Of a stretch of 64,000 nucleotides of DNA, positions 1 to 7,464 are shown one piece after another. The DNA is from Cytophagales bacterium WSM2-2. GTDB lineage: Bacteria > Bacteroidota > Bacteroidia > Cytophagales > Cyclobacteriaceae. The notes under the pieces were generated by a model. The model was given only the letters and a program-made list of their open reading frames with translations, searched no databases and was not told the origin of the DNA. Within the stretch, counting starts at the first letter, position 1; every line of letters starts with the position of its first letter. Both the position numbers and the translations under genes were made by a program. The DNA lies in contig BNHL01000001.1 in NCBI GenBank assembly GCA_015472025.1, positions 248,001-312,000 on the forward strand, in the 5' to 3' direction.

Positions 1-179
1 AAGCCGTAGGCATTGGCTTCCGCGCCTGTGTTCAACTCCTTAATGAACAATGTTGCACCAATAAGCGCTTCGCCATTAGAAGCATCCTTGATACTGCCGT
101 TCAAAGTATGCTTGGTTTGAGTAAATCCTGAAACAACAACCAGAACCAGAAGTGAAGTGAAGTGTAAGCGTATAGGCAT
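1..179 (-). CDS. N-terminus of an outer-membrane protein with carboxypeptidase-regulatory-like domain (partial)
   Basis: Only the first 59 codons are present; the gene runs off the left edge. The translation starts MPIRLHFTSLLVLVVVSGFTQ, a signal peptide, followed by LNGSIKDASNGEALIGATLF and KELNTGAEANAYG. This is the usual opening of the CarboxypepD_reg-like (DUF4480/PF13715-type) beta-sandwich at the N-terminus of Bacteroidota TonB-dependent receptors. Such receptors import polymers or chelates through the outer membrane. The barrel and plug are outside the window, so a receptor is inferred rather than seen. A surface protein with the same leading domain is the alternative. Confidence 0.7.
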   Translation of the reverse strand, partial: MPIRLHFTSLLVLVVVSGFTQTKHTLNGSIKDASNGEALIGATLFIKELNTGAEANAYG

Positions 180-336
180 AAGGGCGGTAAAATTAAATAA
201 TCAAGTGGTAAACGTATTACTATCTTAAATGTTTTGGAGTTATACTTATCAAATGACAACTGATAAGCCACTTCCCCCTATTCAGATTTCATTCTTAATT
301 ATTAAATAACATCTCGCATCCATCTAGCAAATCAAT

Positions 337-344
337 TAGCTTTG
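337..344 (+). promoter_or_regulatory. Bacteroidota -7 promoter box for the aldolase gene
   Basis: TAGCTTTG matches the Bacteroidota -7 consensus TAnnTTTG exactly and lies about 20 bases before the ATG at 365. I see no clear TTTG -33 element at the usual spacing, so this is a half-supported promoter. It favours the ATG at 365 over the TTG two codons upstream. Confidence 0.45.
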
Positions 345-364
345 CAATACTTAAACCATTGCAA

Positions 365-1021
365 ATGAAGTTCTTTATTGACACAGCGAATCTTAACGAA
401 ATCAAAGAGGCACACAACCTGGGAGTCCTCGATGGAGTTACTACCAATCCTTCACTCATGGCCAAAGAAGGCATTGCCGGTAAAGAGAAGGTAATGGCCC
501 ATTACAAAGCCATTTGTAGCATTGTTGACAACAACGTAAGTGCCGAGGTAATTGCTACGGAATTTGATGCCATCATCGCAGAAGGTAAGGAGCTAGCCAA
601 AATCGACAGTAAGATCGTGGTCAAAGTACCCATGATCAAGGACGGAGTTAAAGCGATTAAAAAATTTACCAGTGAGGGTATTCGTACTAACTGTACATTA
701 GTATTTTCTGCTGGTCAGGCCTTGCTTGCTGCTAAAGCCGGTGCAAGCTACGTATCACCTTTTATTGGACGGTTGGATGATATCTCACAAGATGGCCTTG
801 AGTTGATTGCACAGATACGCTTGATCTATGACAATTACGGATACAAAACCGAAGTTCTGGCTGCGAGTATCCGTCACACGATGCACTTGATCAAGTGTGC
901 TGAAATTGGCTCAGATGTAGTTACCTGCCCCTTAAAGGTAATTACGGATTTACTCAACCACCCGCTTACTGATAGTGGCCTCGCCAAGTTTCTAGCTGAT
1001 CATAAAAAAGTGAACGGTTGA
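365..1021 (+). CDS. Transaldolase / fructose-6-phosphate aldolase family protein
   Basis: A 218-residue class I aldolase of the short transaldolase (TalC/FSA) group, a TIM barrel of normal length for the family. It opens MKFFIDTANLNEIKEA and has the TTNPS motif near residue 27. The Schiff-base lysine is K87 in VVKVPM, and C-terminal helix residues are conserved. The family either transfers dihydroxyacetone between sugar phosphates in the non-oxidative pentose phosphate pathway, or cleaves fructose 6-phosphate to glyceraldehyde 3-phosphate and dihydroxyacetone. Sequence alone does not separate the two activities here. Start chosen at ATG 365, because a TTG two codons upstream only adds MQ. Cytoplasmic. 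The next gene follows after 10 bases and may be co-transcribed. Confidence 0.9.
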   Translation: MKFFIDTANLNEIKEAHNLGVLDGVTTNPSLMAKEGIAGKEKVMAHYKAICSIVDNNVSAEVIATEFDAIIAEGKELAKIDSKIVVKVPMIKDGVKAIKKFTSEGIRTNCTLVFSAGQALLAAKAGASYVSPFIGRLDDISQDGLELIAQIRLIYDNYGYKTEVLAASIRHTMHLIKCAEIGSDVVTCPLKVITDLLNHPLTDSGLAKFLADHKKVNG

Positions 1022-1031
1022 ATTTTTCCGG

Positions 1032-1370
1032 ATGCTGACCCTTCATAACCTGAAGATGAATGTAATCGAGACTGCTCCCAATGGAGTTGTTAACCGCGAT
1101 ACGATCTTCTCTTTCAGGCAAGACGGAGAGATTGTTTCATCCGAATACAAAGGCGGCCATGTGGTCACTGGATTCCTTGTTGGAAAAATGACTGGTGAGA
1201 CATTGAATTTTTCCTACTGCCAGCTTCAGGACAACGGCATGCTCGACAATGGTTTTTCGACTTGTGAAGTACGTAAGTCCCCTGCCGGTAAGATCCAGCT
1301 CGTTGAAAATTTTGAATGGAAATCCCGGCCGGGAGAAAAGGGAGTTAATATTTTTGAAGAAATAAGTTGA
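1032..1370 (+). CDS. Small conserved protein of the group often labelled N-acetylglutamate synthase
   Basis: A 112-residue soluble protein with no signal peptide or membrane segment. The middle (FSFRQDGEIVSSEYKGGHVVTGFLVGKM) and the end (ENFEWKSRPGEKGVNIFEE) match, from memory, a family of about 110 residues common in Bacteroidota and Firmicutes. That family is frequently annotated n-acetylglutamate synthase, but it lacks the GNAT fold of real ArgA. I therefore treat the enzymatic name as unproven. It is predicted to be all beta. It sits between an aldolase and an ABC ATPase; its stop codon is 2 bases before the ATG of the ATPase, so translation is probably coupled. Confidence 0.6.
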   Translation: MLTLHNLKMNVIETAPNGVVNRDTIFSFRQDGEIVSSEYKGGHVVTGFLVGKMTGETLNFSYCQLQDNGMLDNGFSTCEVRKSPAGKIQLVENFEWKSRPGEKGVNIFEEIS

Positions 1371-1372
1371 CT

Positions 1373-2080
1373 ATGTTTTCCACCGATCCTGTTGTTCGCG
1401 TTCGCGAAGCTTCTGTTTTTCAGGGCAAAAGCACGGTGCTTGACAATATCACCTTTGAAATTGAAAAAGGTGAATTTGTTTTCCTGATCGGGAGAACCGG
1501 TTCTGGCAAATCTTCTTTATTAAAAACCATGTATGCAGACCTTCCGCTGCGACTGGGTGATATTGACGTTGCCGGCTACAATATCCGGGGTATCAAAAAC
1601 AATGAGGTGCCGATGCTTCGGAGAAAAGTGGGGATCATCTTCCAGGATTTTCAACTGCTTCAGGATCGTTCAATTTCGGAAAACCTCATTTTCGTAATGA
1701 AAGCCACTGGCTGGTCCGACAATGCCAAAATGAAAAATCGTCTGGCCGAAGTGCTGATGCAGGTCGGCCTCGGGTCTGTAGAAAAGAAAATGCCTCATCA
1801 GCTTTCAGGCGGAGAACAGCAACGCGTGGTAATTGCCCGCGCGTTGATCAATGAACCCGTAATCCTGATTGCGGATGAACCTACCGGGAACCTCGACCCT
1901 GAAGTTTCAAACGGAATCCTGAAAGTCTTCCAACAAATTAATAGAAGCGGAACAGCTATTCTGATGGCCACTCATAGTTACGGATTGATCAAAAAATTCC
2001 CGGCAAGGATTCTCAAATGCCATGAAGGAAAATTGATGGATTCAAAAAAAGAGAATTTCGAATTGGAGCCAGAGTATTAA
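1373..2080 (+). CDS. ftsE: FtsE-type cell division ABC ATPase
   Basis: A 235-residue ABC ATPase. Walker A is GRTGSGKSS, the Q-loop FQDFQLL, the signature LSGGEQQR, Walker [15 protein letters not shown], and the H-loop ATHS. Length and the [16 protein letters not shown] opening fit the FtsE group rather than LolD or MacB. In that group FtsE pairs with the membrane protein FtsX to control peptidoglycan hydrolases at the septum. No ftsX is next to it, as is usual in this phylum where the two genes are unlinked. Start is ATG 1373, since the TTG two codons upstream overlaps the preceding stop. The alternative is another FtsE/LolD-like ATPase. Confidence 0.8.
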   Translation: MFSTDPVVRVREASVFQGKSTVLDNITFEIEKGEFVFLIGRTGSGKSSLLKTMYADLPLRLGDIDVAGYNIRGIKNNEVPMLRRKVGIIFQDFQLLQDRSISENLIFVMKATGWSDNAKMKNRLAEVLMQVGLGSVEKKMPHQLSGGEQQRVVIARALINEPVILIADEPTGNLDPEVSNGILKVFQQINRSGTAILMATHSYGLIKKFPARILKCHEGKLMDSKKENFELEPEY

Positions 2081-2081
2081 T

Positions 2082-2603
2082 TTAGATGCTTCTCTGCTCC
2101 CCAGTCGCAGGCTTGTCCAATTTGTTTAACTGCTGATTAATCAAATCTATTCGCACAAGCAGATTCAACACCAAAGCATCGCGTACATCCTGTGTGGGAC
2201 TTTTCTTCATTTCATCCTTTAGTACCAGGTACATTGCTTCTAACTTCTTCAAGTTTTGCGTTATCTCATCTTCAGTCAAACCGGTTTTTGCCTGGTAGTG
2301 CGTTACCAGGTTCATTTTTTCACTGATCTGTGAGCTATAATATTTTTCCAGGTCGTTGAATCCCTGCAATGCAGCTACGTCTTGTTTATCTGGTTTGGCA
2401 TTGTTTCGTACAAAGAAAAGATAACATGAAACACCAAGCAGCAATACAGCCGCGGCACGCCAGAAAGTAATCGAATTCCAAAAAACCTGTTTTGAGATCT
2501 TGGGCAATGTTGCCTCAATTTTTTGCCACGCATTGTCTGGTGGCGTCTGACCATCAAAATCACTTCTGTTTTTTTGGATGAACTCTTTTAGTGAATCTTT
2601 CAT
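2082..2603 (-). CDS. Putative anti-sigma factor, single membrane span
   Basis: A 173-residue protein with an N-terminal cytoplasmic part containing PPDNAWQKIEATLP, one transmembrane helix near residues 48-65 (WRAAAVLLLGVSCYLFFV), and a helical C-terminal part with charged, coiled-coil-like sequence. It starts inside the last codons of the ECF sigma gene (ATGA overlap), so the two are translationally coupled. The arrangement and topology are those of a membrane anti-sigma factor that binds its sigma partner on the cytoplasmic side. I see no zinc-binding HxxxCxxC motif, so it is not a ZAS-domain protein. Its inducing signal is unknown. Confidence 0.65.
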   Translation of the reverse strand: MKDSLKEFIQKNRSDFDGQTPPDNAWQKIEATLPKISKQVFWNSITFWRAAAVLLLGVSCYLFFVRNNAKPDKQDVAALQGFNDLEKYYSSQISEKMNLVTHYQAKTGLTEDEITQNLKKLEAMYLVLKDEMKKSPTQDVRDALVLNLLVRIDLINQQLNKLDKPATGEQRSI

Positions 2604-3151
2604 AGGGAGCCTCCTTCCAATATTTCTTTTAACTTCTTTTTAGACCGGTTGAATTGAGACTTTGAAGTGGATTCGGTGATTCCCAATATTTCTCCTATCT
2701 CTCCGTGGTCGTATCCTTCCAACAAGTACAGTGACAATACAACGCGGTAGCCATCGGGTAATTGCTCAATTGCTTTCCTTACTTTTTCCACTTCAAAAGG
2801 ATAGCCTTCCAATTCGTCAACTACGGCCTCTTCCTTTACATCAAAGTTCTCTGTTTCCGGTAACCGCTCAAACCGCCTGCGCCTGACCTGGTTAATGGCC
2901 TTATTCACGACAATTCTTTTTAACCAGGCGCCAAAAGCAGCTTCGCCACGGTACATTTCCAGATTGTTAAAAGCGCTGATAAAGGCATCCTGAAGTACAT
3001 CCTTCGCCTCGTCAGCGTTATTTACAATCCGGTAGCCCACATTATACATGGCGCGGCTGTAAAGTTTATACAAGTTATAGTAGGCCTGCCGGTCGCCTCC
3101 ACGGCACCGCGCAATTAGGTCATCCACGCTATGTTGGGCCGAGAACTCCAA
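2600..3151 (-). CDS. ECF-type RNA polymerase sigma factor
   Basis: A 183-residue sigma-70 family protein. Region 2 spans roughly residues 20-90 (DEAKDVLQDAFISAFNNL, then FGAWLKRIVVNKAINQVRRRR). Region 4 spans residues 120-180, with helix-turn-helix GYDHGEIGEILGITESTSKSQ. It has no region 3, as expected of ECF factors. The reading frame has no upstream ATG: an in-frame TAG lies four codons before, and the next internal ATG would remove region 2.1. The start is therefore the TTG at 3151, or possibly the ATT three codons earlier. It is followed by a coupled anti-sigma gene. Confidence 0.9.
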   Translation of the reverse strand: MEFSAQHSVDDLIARCRGGDRQAYYNLYKLYSRAMYNVGYRIVNNADEAKDVLQDAFISAFNNLEMYRGEAAFGAWLKRIVVNKAINQVRRRRFERLPETENFDVKEEAVVDELEGYPFEVEKVRKAIEQLPDGYRVVLSLYLLEGYDHGEIGEILGITESTSKSQFNRSKKKLKEILEGGSL

Positions 3152-3197
3152 ACCTTCAATCTATACCATGACACCCCTCTTTTCAGAAGGTTGCATG

Positions 3198-3977
3198 CTA
3201 TTTCAATTTTGCGAGATTTTCTTTTGCCATGGGAAAATCAGCCGCTTGGCCAAGTGCCAGTTCATAGAATTTCTTGGCGGTGACTTTATCTCCCTGTTCC
3301 TGGGCAAGCATGCCTTTTAGATTCAATAAAGCGGCTTTTATTGGGAATTCCTTCGTTTTGTTGTCAGCACCGGTGTAGCTCACTTTCAGCGTTTCCGCTG
3401 CTTTGTCAGCCAACAGGATATCTGCTGAGGTACCACTTTCCTTATAACGCTTCAATTGTAATTGAAGGAAGGCCATTTTGTACAGTGTAAGGGGGTTGTT
3501 TCCAAGCAAATACAAGCTCTCGTAGCTTTGAAGTGCTTTATCAAGGGCTCCCAGGTTTTCAGAACCTACGGCTGTCATCTCCAAAGCTGCCGGGTTTTTG
3601 GGGTTACGCTTTAAGAGCTCCTGAGAAACCAAAACAGCTGACGCAAACTTTTGGTTTTGGTAATAAAAATAAGCCAGTTCATAAATCAGTGAGTCGTTAT
3701 TGGAAGGGCTTTCGATAATCAGGTCATAAAGCGCATCCTTGGCTACATCATAATCATTCCATTGAAGGGCTACCTGGTATTTAATGGCATAGTGTCGAAG
3801 AAGCGGATTGATCTTCGGAACAGAATCTTTCTTAACCGGCTCTTCTTTCTTTGGTTCAGGCTGAACAACTGCAGCTTCCTGTTTGGGAGGATCGGTCTTT
3901 TCATTTTTCTTTTTCTTCTGAGCAAATACACTCGAAACGAGAGAAATCAAAATCAGGACAAATACACTTTTTCTCAT
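3198..3977 (-). CDS. Secreted tetratricopeptide-repeat protein
   Basis: A 259-residue protein with a signal peptide (MRKSVFVLILISLVSSVFAQ), a short Lys/Glu/Pro-rich linker at about residues 21-60, and TPR-type helical repeats over the rest (for example SNNDSLIYELAYFYYQNQKFASAVLVSQELLKRNPKNPAAL). It is probably periplasmic and scaffolds protein contacts; the partner is unknown. Its start is 2 bases from the end of the CCA-adding enzyme gene upstream on the same strand, so the two are likely one operon. Confidence 0.7.
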   Translation of the reverse strand: MRKSVFVLILISLVSSVFAQKKKKNEKTDPPKQEAAVVQPEPKKEEPVKKDSVPKINPLLRHYAIKYQVALQWNDYDVAKDALYDLIIESPSNNDSLIYELAYFYYQNQKFASAVLVSQELLKRNPKNPAALEMTAVGSENLGALDKALQSYESLYLLGNNPLTLYKMAFLQLQLKRYKESGTSADILLADKAAETLKVSYTGADNKTKEFPIKAALLNLKGMLAQEQGDKVTAKKFYELALGQAADFPMAKENLAKLK

Positions 3978-3979
3978 AC

Positions 3980-5401
3980 TTATTGGTTTATGTTTTGTTT
4001 AGTCAATCCCTTTTCACCGGCGATCTTAAGTAGCAATTCGAGGGCTTCTTCCCGTGAGTTTTTTATTTTCCCATCAAGAATGGCATCTTTTATTTCTTCT
4101 TTCAAATCACCTATGATCCTGCTGGCCGGTAAATTGAACATATGCATGATCTCATCACCCGTGACGGGCGGTTGAAAGTTCCTGATCTTGTCGCGTTCCT
4201 CCAACTCGATCATTTTTTTCTGCACTTTCTCAAAGTTACCCAGGTACTTCGTCACCTTTTCAGTGTTTTTAGAAGTGATATCAGCCCTGCATAAAACCAT
4301 CAATGCATCAACATCATCTCCTGCATCAAACAGGAGTCTGCGTACTGCTGAATCGGTAACTTCTTTCACTAGCGCAATTGGTCGCAAGTGTAGTCGCACC
4401 AGCTTCTGAACAAATTCCATCTTTTCGTTCATCGGCAATTTCATTCTTCTGAAAATGCCGGGGGTCATCCGGGCGCCTTTGTCTTCGTGTCCATGAAAAG
4501 TCCATCCTACGGTTGGATCAAAACGTTTAGTCACAGGCTTGGCGATGTCGTGCATGACCGCGGCCCAGCGGAGCCATAAGTCGTTTGAAACCTTCGCAAC
4601 ATTGTCGAGCACTTGCAGGGTGTGAAAGAAATTGTCTTTATGCGCTTTATTATCCACGTACTCTACACCATGGAGTGCCACCATCTCGGGAAAAAATTCC
4701 TTGAGGAGGCCGCTGTGAAAAAGGAGCTTAAACCCATACGAAGGCACTGGTGACAAAATGATTTTATTTAACTCCTCGCTGATTCTTTCCATGGAAATAA
4801 TCTTGAGACGTGAAGTGTTTTTCACAATAGCTTCAAACGTGCCTGCTTCAATGTCAAAATTCAGCAGTGATGCAAAACGGATAGCCCGAAGCATGCGCAA
4901 CGGGTCATCGGAAAAAGTGATTTCAGGATTGAGGGGCGTCTGAATTGTCTTTTTGGCCAGATGCGCCACACCGCCAAAAGGGTCTACCAGGTCGCCATAA
5001 TTTTTCTTATTCAGGCTTATGGCCATGGCGTTGATAGTAAAATCTCTTCTTTTTTGATCGTCATCCAACGTACCGTCTTCCACGATCGGTTTACGTGAGT
5101 CCCGGTTATATGATTCCTTACGGGCACCCACAAACTCCAGGTCAAAATCCTGATACTTGACCATCGCTGTACCGAAATTCTTGAATGTGCTCAGCGGGAC
5201 GTTACCCAGCTCTTTCGCTAACTCCTCTGCGAGTTGAATTCCACTCCCCACACACACAAAGTCGATGTCTTTACAGGGTCGTTTCAGGAGAAGGTCGCGT
5301 ACATATCCACCAACGGCATACGTTTCATAACCTATGCGGTCCGCTACTTCTGCCACTGTTCTAAAAACGGAAATCTTTTCTAATTCTTCGCTGAAATTCA
5401 T
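3980..5401 (-). CDS. cca: CCA tRNA nucleotidyltransferase with HD domain
   Basis: This 473-residue enzyme adds or repairs the 3' CCA of tRNAs. The nucleotidyltransferase head shows AVGGYVRDLLL and the metal-binding KDIDFV. RRDFTINAMA follows, then the neck domain. An HD phosphohydrolase-like domain (AVMHDIAKPVTKRFD and GHEDKGARM) lies around residues 280-330. The head-neck-HD order is typical of bacterial class II enzymes. I chose ATG 5401 over a GTG three codons upstream. The single tRNA gene nearby lacks an encoded CCA, so this enzyme is needed to mature it. Confidence 0.92.
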   Translation of the reverse strand: MNFSEELEKISVFRTVAEVADRIGYETYAVGGYVRDLLLKRPCKDIDFVCVGSGIQLAEELAKELGNVPLSTFKNFGTAMVKYQDFDLEFVGARKESYNRDSRKPIVEDGTLDDDQKRRDFTINAMAISLNKKNYGDLVDPFGGVAHLAKKTIQTPLNPEITFSDDPLRMLRAIRFASLLNFDIEAGTFEAIVKNTSRLKIISMERISEELNKIILSPVPSYGFKLLFHSGLLKEFFPEMVALHGVEYVDNKAHKDNFFHTLQVLDNVAKVSNDLWLRWAAVMHDIAKPVTKRFDPTVGWTFHGHEDKGARMTPGIFRRMKLPMNEKMEFVQKLVRLHLRPIALVKEVTDSAVRRLLFDAGDDVDALMVLCRADITSKNTEKVTKYLGNFEKVQKKMIELEERDKIRNFQPPVTGDEIMHMFNLPASRIIGDLKEEIKDAILDGKIKNSREEALELLLKIAGEKGLTKQNINQ

Positions 5402-5478
5402 TGCCTGCACTTTACGGCTGCCGGTAAACCGACAAAGGTAATGAGAATGAAATTGACCATAGAATCACTCAGAAAATA

Positions 5479-5516
5479 AAAAAACCCTTACAAATTTCAG
5501 TTTGCAAGGGTTTTTT
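5479..5516 (-). terminator. Rho-independent terminator after the UPF0114 gene
   Basis: A strong hairpin whose arms are 5479-5494 and 5501-5516, with one mismatch. The CCCTT/AAGGG core is flanked by A and T runs, so on the minus strand it ends in a T-tract. It lies just past the stop of the UPF0114 gene and before the cca start. Confidence 0.85.
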
Positions 5517-5532
5517 ATGAGTTTTTATTCTA

Positions 5533-6066
5533 TCAATTGTGGTTCAGAACACGCGCAATCCAAGCCAGGATCAATGCGGAAACAATAAACACCAAGTGGA
5601 TCACAATTTCATATTTCAAAGAATCAAAACCTTCCGTCTTGGCTTCTTCATGAATGTCGATAAATGTCTTCAGCAAATGTACCCCGGAGATAGATGCAAG
5701 CGAAGTTGCCAGTTTAACTTTCAAACGATCAGCATCCAGGTTATCAATCCAATGCGGTCGGTCTTCTTGTTCATCAAAATCAATGCGGCTGGTAAAAATT
5801 GAATAACCACCAATAATAACAATGATCAGTAGGTTCATTACCATCGAAATATCGATCAGACCGAGGATGGCAAGCATGACCTGAACTTCAGACCATATTT
5901 CTATATTCATTCCAAGAGTTACAAGTTCACCGATAAACTTGTAAGCATACATTCCTGATCCGAATACAAGCCCCATGTAGATTGGTGCTTGAAACCACCT
6001 GGATGCAAAGACTGTGTATTCGATGGTGTTTTCTATCGCCTTGTTAACACTTTTCCATAGCCCCAT
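5533..6066 (-). CDS. UPF0114 (YqhA) family membrane protein
   Basis: A 177-residue inner-membrane protein of the YqhA/TIGR00645 family. It has the family opening (NTIEYTVFASRWFQAPIYMGL), the central DISMVMNLLIIVIIGGY, and the SISGVHLLKTFIDIHE segment. Four hydrophobic helices are visible near residues 27-46, 65-90, 118-135 and 150-170. Function is not established in the family. It is a single gene with its own terminator. Confidence 0.85.
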   Translation of the reverse strand: MGLWKSVNKAIENTIEYTVFASRWFQAPIYMGLVFGSGMYAYKFIGELVTLGMNIEIWSEVQVMLAILGLIDISMVMNLLIIVIIGGYSIFTSRIDFDEQEDRPHWIDNLDADRLKVKLATSLASISGVHLLKTFIDIHEEAKTEGFDSLKYEIVIHLVFIVSALILAWIARVLNHN

Positions 6067-6102
6067 AAGTACTCGAGTTTAGTTTGTGGCGCAAATAAAA
6101 GA

Positions 6103-6137
6103 AAAAACCCTGAAATATAAACTATATCAGGGTTTTT
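6103..6137 (-). terminator. Rho-independent terminator after tRNA-Asp
   Basis: Arms AAAAACCCTGA (6103-6113) and TCAGGGTTTTT (6127-6137) form a perfect stem. On the minus strand it follows the 3' end of the tRNA by 2 bases and ends in a T-run. Confidence 0.85.
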
Positions 6138-6139
6138 AG

Positions 6140-6213
6140 CGGTCCGGACGGGATTCGAACCCGCGACCTCCTGCGTGACAGGCAGGCATTCTAACCAGCT
6201 GAACTACCGGACC
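6140..6213 (-). tRNA. tRNA-Asp (anticodon GTC)
   Basis: The minus strand folds into a full cloverleaf. The acceptor stem is GGTCCGG/CCGGACC, the D-loop has AGCTGGTTAGA, and the anticodon stem CCTGC/GCAGG has loop CTGTCAC giving anticodon GTC. The T-loop is GGTTCGAATCC. The discriminator base is G, the aspartate identity base. The 3' CCA is not encoded and must be added by the CCA-adding enzyme. Confidence 0.97.
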
Positions 6214-6340
6214 TTTAAAACAGGCTGCAAAGATAACCTTGCGATTGTGTTATACAAAAAAACTTTTCACGATTTATGGGGCCATACCTATCTTTAGAAG
6301 CCTTCAAACTCAATTTTATAGTTAAAGTTACTTCAAAGAC

Positions 6341-7417
6341 GTGACAACCACCGATATCACTCAAGTACGATTGATCCAACAGCAAATGGCAGCTCCGAAA
6401 TTTGAAACGGTCAGAGAGCTTGTTGCATGGATGGGTGCGATGCAGGCGCAAGACTACGCTATGTCCAAGTGGGCTGTTGGGGTCAGATTGCCGGGCACAA
6501 CAGACAAGACTGTTGAAGACTTGATTGACGAAGCTGAGATTGTTCGTACGCATGTGATGCGTCCTACGTGGCACTTAGTGGCAGCTGAAGATATCCGTTG
6601 GATGCTCACGCTGACTGCGCCACATATTAAAGCATCCGTAAAATCCATGCAAAAAAAAATCGGAGTGGATGAACCTCTTTTTAAGAAGACGAGCAAAATC
6701 ATCGAGAAGTCTCTTGAGGGTAATAAATACCTGACGCGCCCTGAGCTGATGGAAGAACTCAAGAAGAAGAAAATTACTACCGACAACCTACAAGCCATTC
6801 ACATCATGTTTGATGCTGAATTGAATAACATTGTATGCAACGGCCCCATGCGCGGTAAACAATTTACCTACGCGCTGATGGACGAGCGGATTCCATCAAC
6901 GAAGGTTTTAACCAGGGATGAAGCTCTTCACACGTTAGCCAAAAAATATTTTACAAGCCATGGCCCCGCCACGATACAGGATTTCATATGGTGGTCAGGA
7001 TTGCCAACTGCCGATGCAAGGAAAGGACTGGAATCGATCAAGTCGACCATAACAAGCACTAAAATTAGCGAAGACACTTTTTGGTTTCCTGAACCCCCTT
7101 CCAAAAAAATCGCTACACCCCCACTCCTCTTTCTCCCGGCTTACGATGAGTTTATGATCAGCTACAAGGATCGTACTGCATCTCTTGACCCTAAATTCAC
7201 TGAGCAAACTATTACCGGCAATGGTATTTTCAAGCCAATCATCGTAGTCAATGGGAAGGTAGTTGGGATATGGGCGAGAGTTGTTAAAAAAGGTACGGTG
7301 ATTGTAGAACCGAAGTTCTTTCGGGGCGCTCAAAAGTTAAGCAAGAAAGAAATGGAGGAAACGCTCAGTTCGTATGGAGAATTTTTAGGGCTTGAGGTCG
7401 TGGTTAAATCCCGTTAG
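6341..7417 (+). CDS. Winged-helix protein of the AlkZ/YcaQ-like DNA glycosylase family
   Basis: A 358-residue cytoplasmic protein of the HTH_42 (PF06224) family. This family includes AlkZ and YcaQ, glycosylases that unhook DNA interstrand crosslinks or remove bulky alkylated bases. The signature QxQ, catalytic in AlkZ, is visible as Q35-A-Q37 in GAMQAQDYAMSKWAVGVRL. Other family blocks are RTHVMRPTWHLV (about residue 68), YFTSHGPATIQDFIWWSGL (about 207) and LPAYDEFMISYKDR (about 267). The start is GTG 6341, with no in-frame ATG nearby. Being family-like does not prove glycosylase activity. Confidence 0.82.
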   Translation: MTTTDITQVRLIQQQMAAPKFETVRELVAWMGAMQAQDYAMSKWAVGVRLPGTTDKTVEDLIDEAEIVRTHVMRPTWHLVAAEDIRWMLTLTAPHIKASVKSMQKKIGVDEPLFKKTSKIIEKSLEGNKYLTRPELMEELKKKKITTDNLQAIHIMFDAELNNIVCNGPMRGKQFTYALMDERIPSTKVLTRDEALHTLAKKYFTSHGPATIQDFIWWSGLPTADARKGLESIKSTITSTKISEDTFWFPEPPSKKIATPPLLFLPAYDEFMISYKDRTASLDPKFTEQTITGNGIFKPIIVVNGKVVGIWARVVKKGTVIVEPKFFRGAQKLSKKEMEETLSSYGEFLGLEVVVKSR

Positions 7418-7464
7418 CCTGAAATAAGGTCTGTCTGTATAAGATTTAGTTATTGACTTAGAAG

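Noticed and set aside
359..364. TTG start of the aldolase two codons upstream of ATG
   Set aside because: ATG 365 gives the exact family N-terminus.
3762..4175. 137-residue plus-strand open frame
   Set aside because: Opposite the TPR and cca genes, both well supported; no family features.
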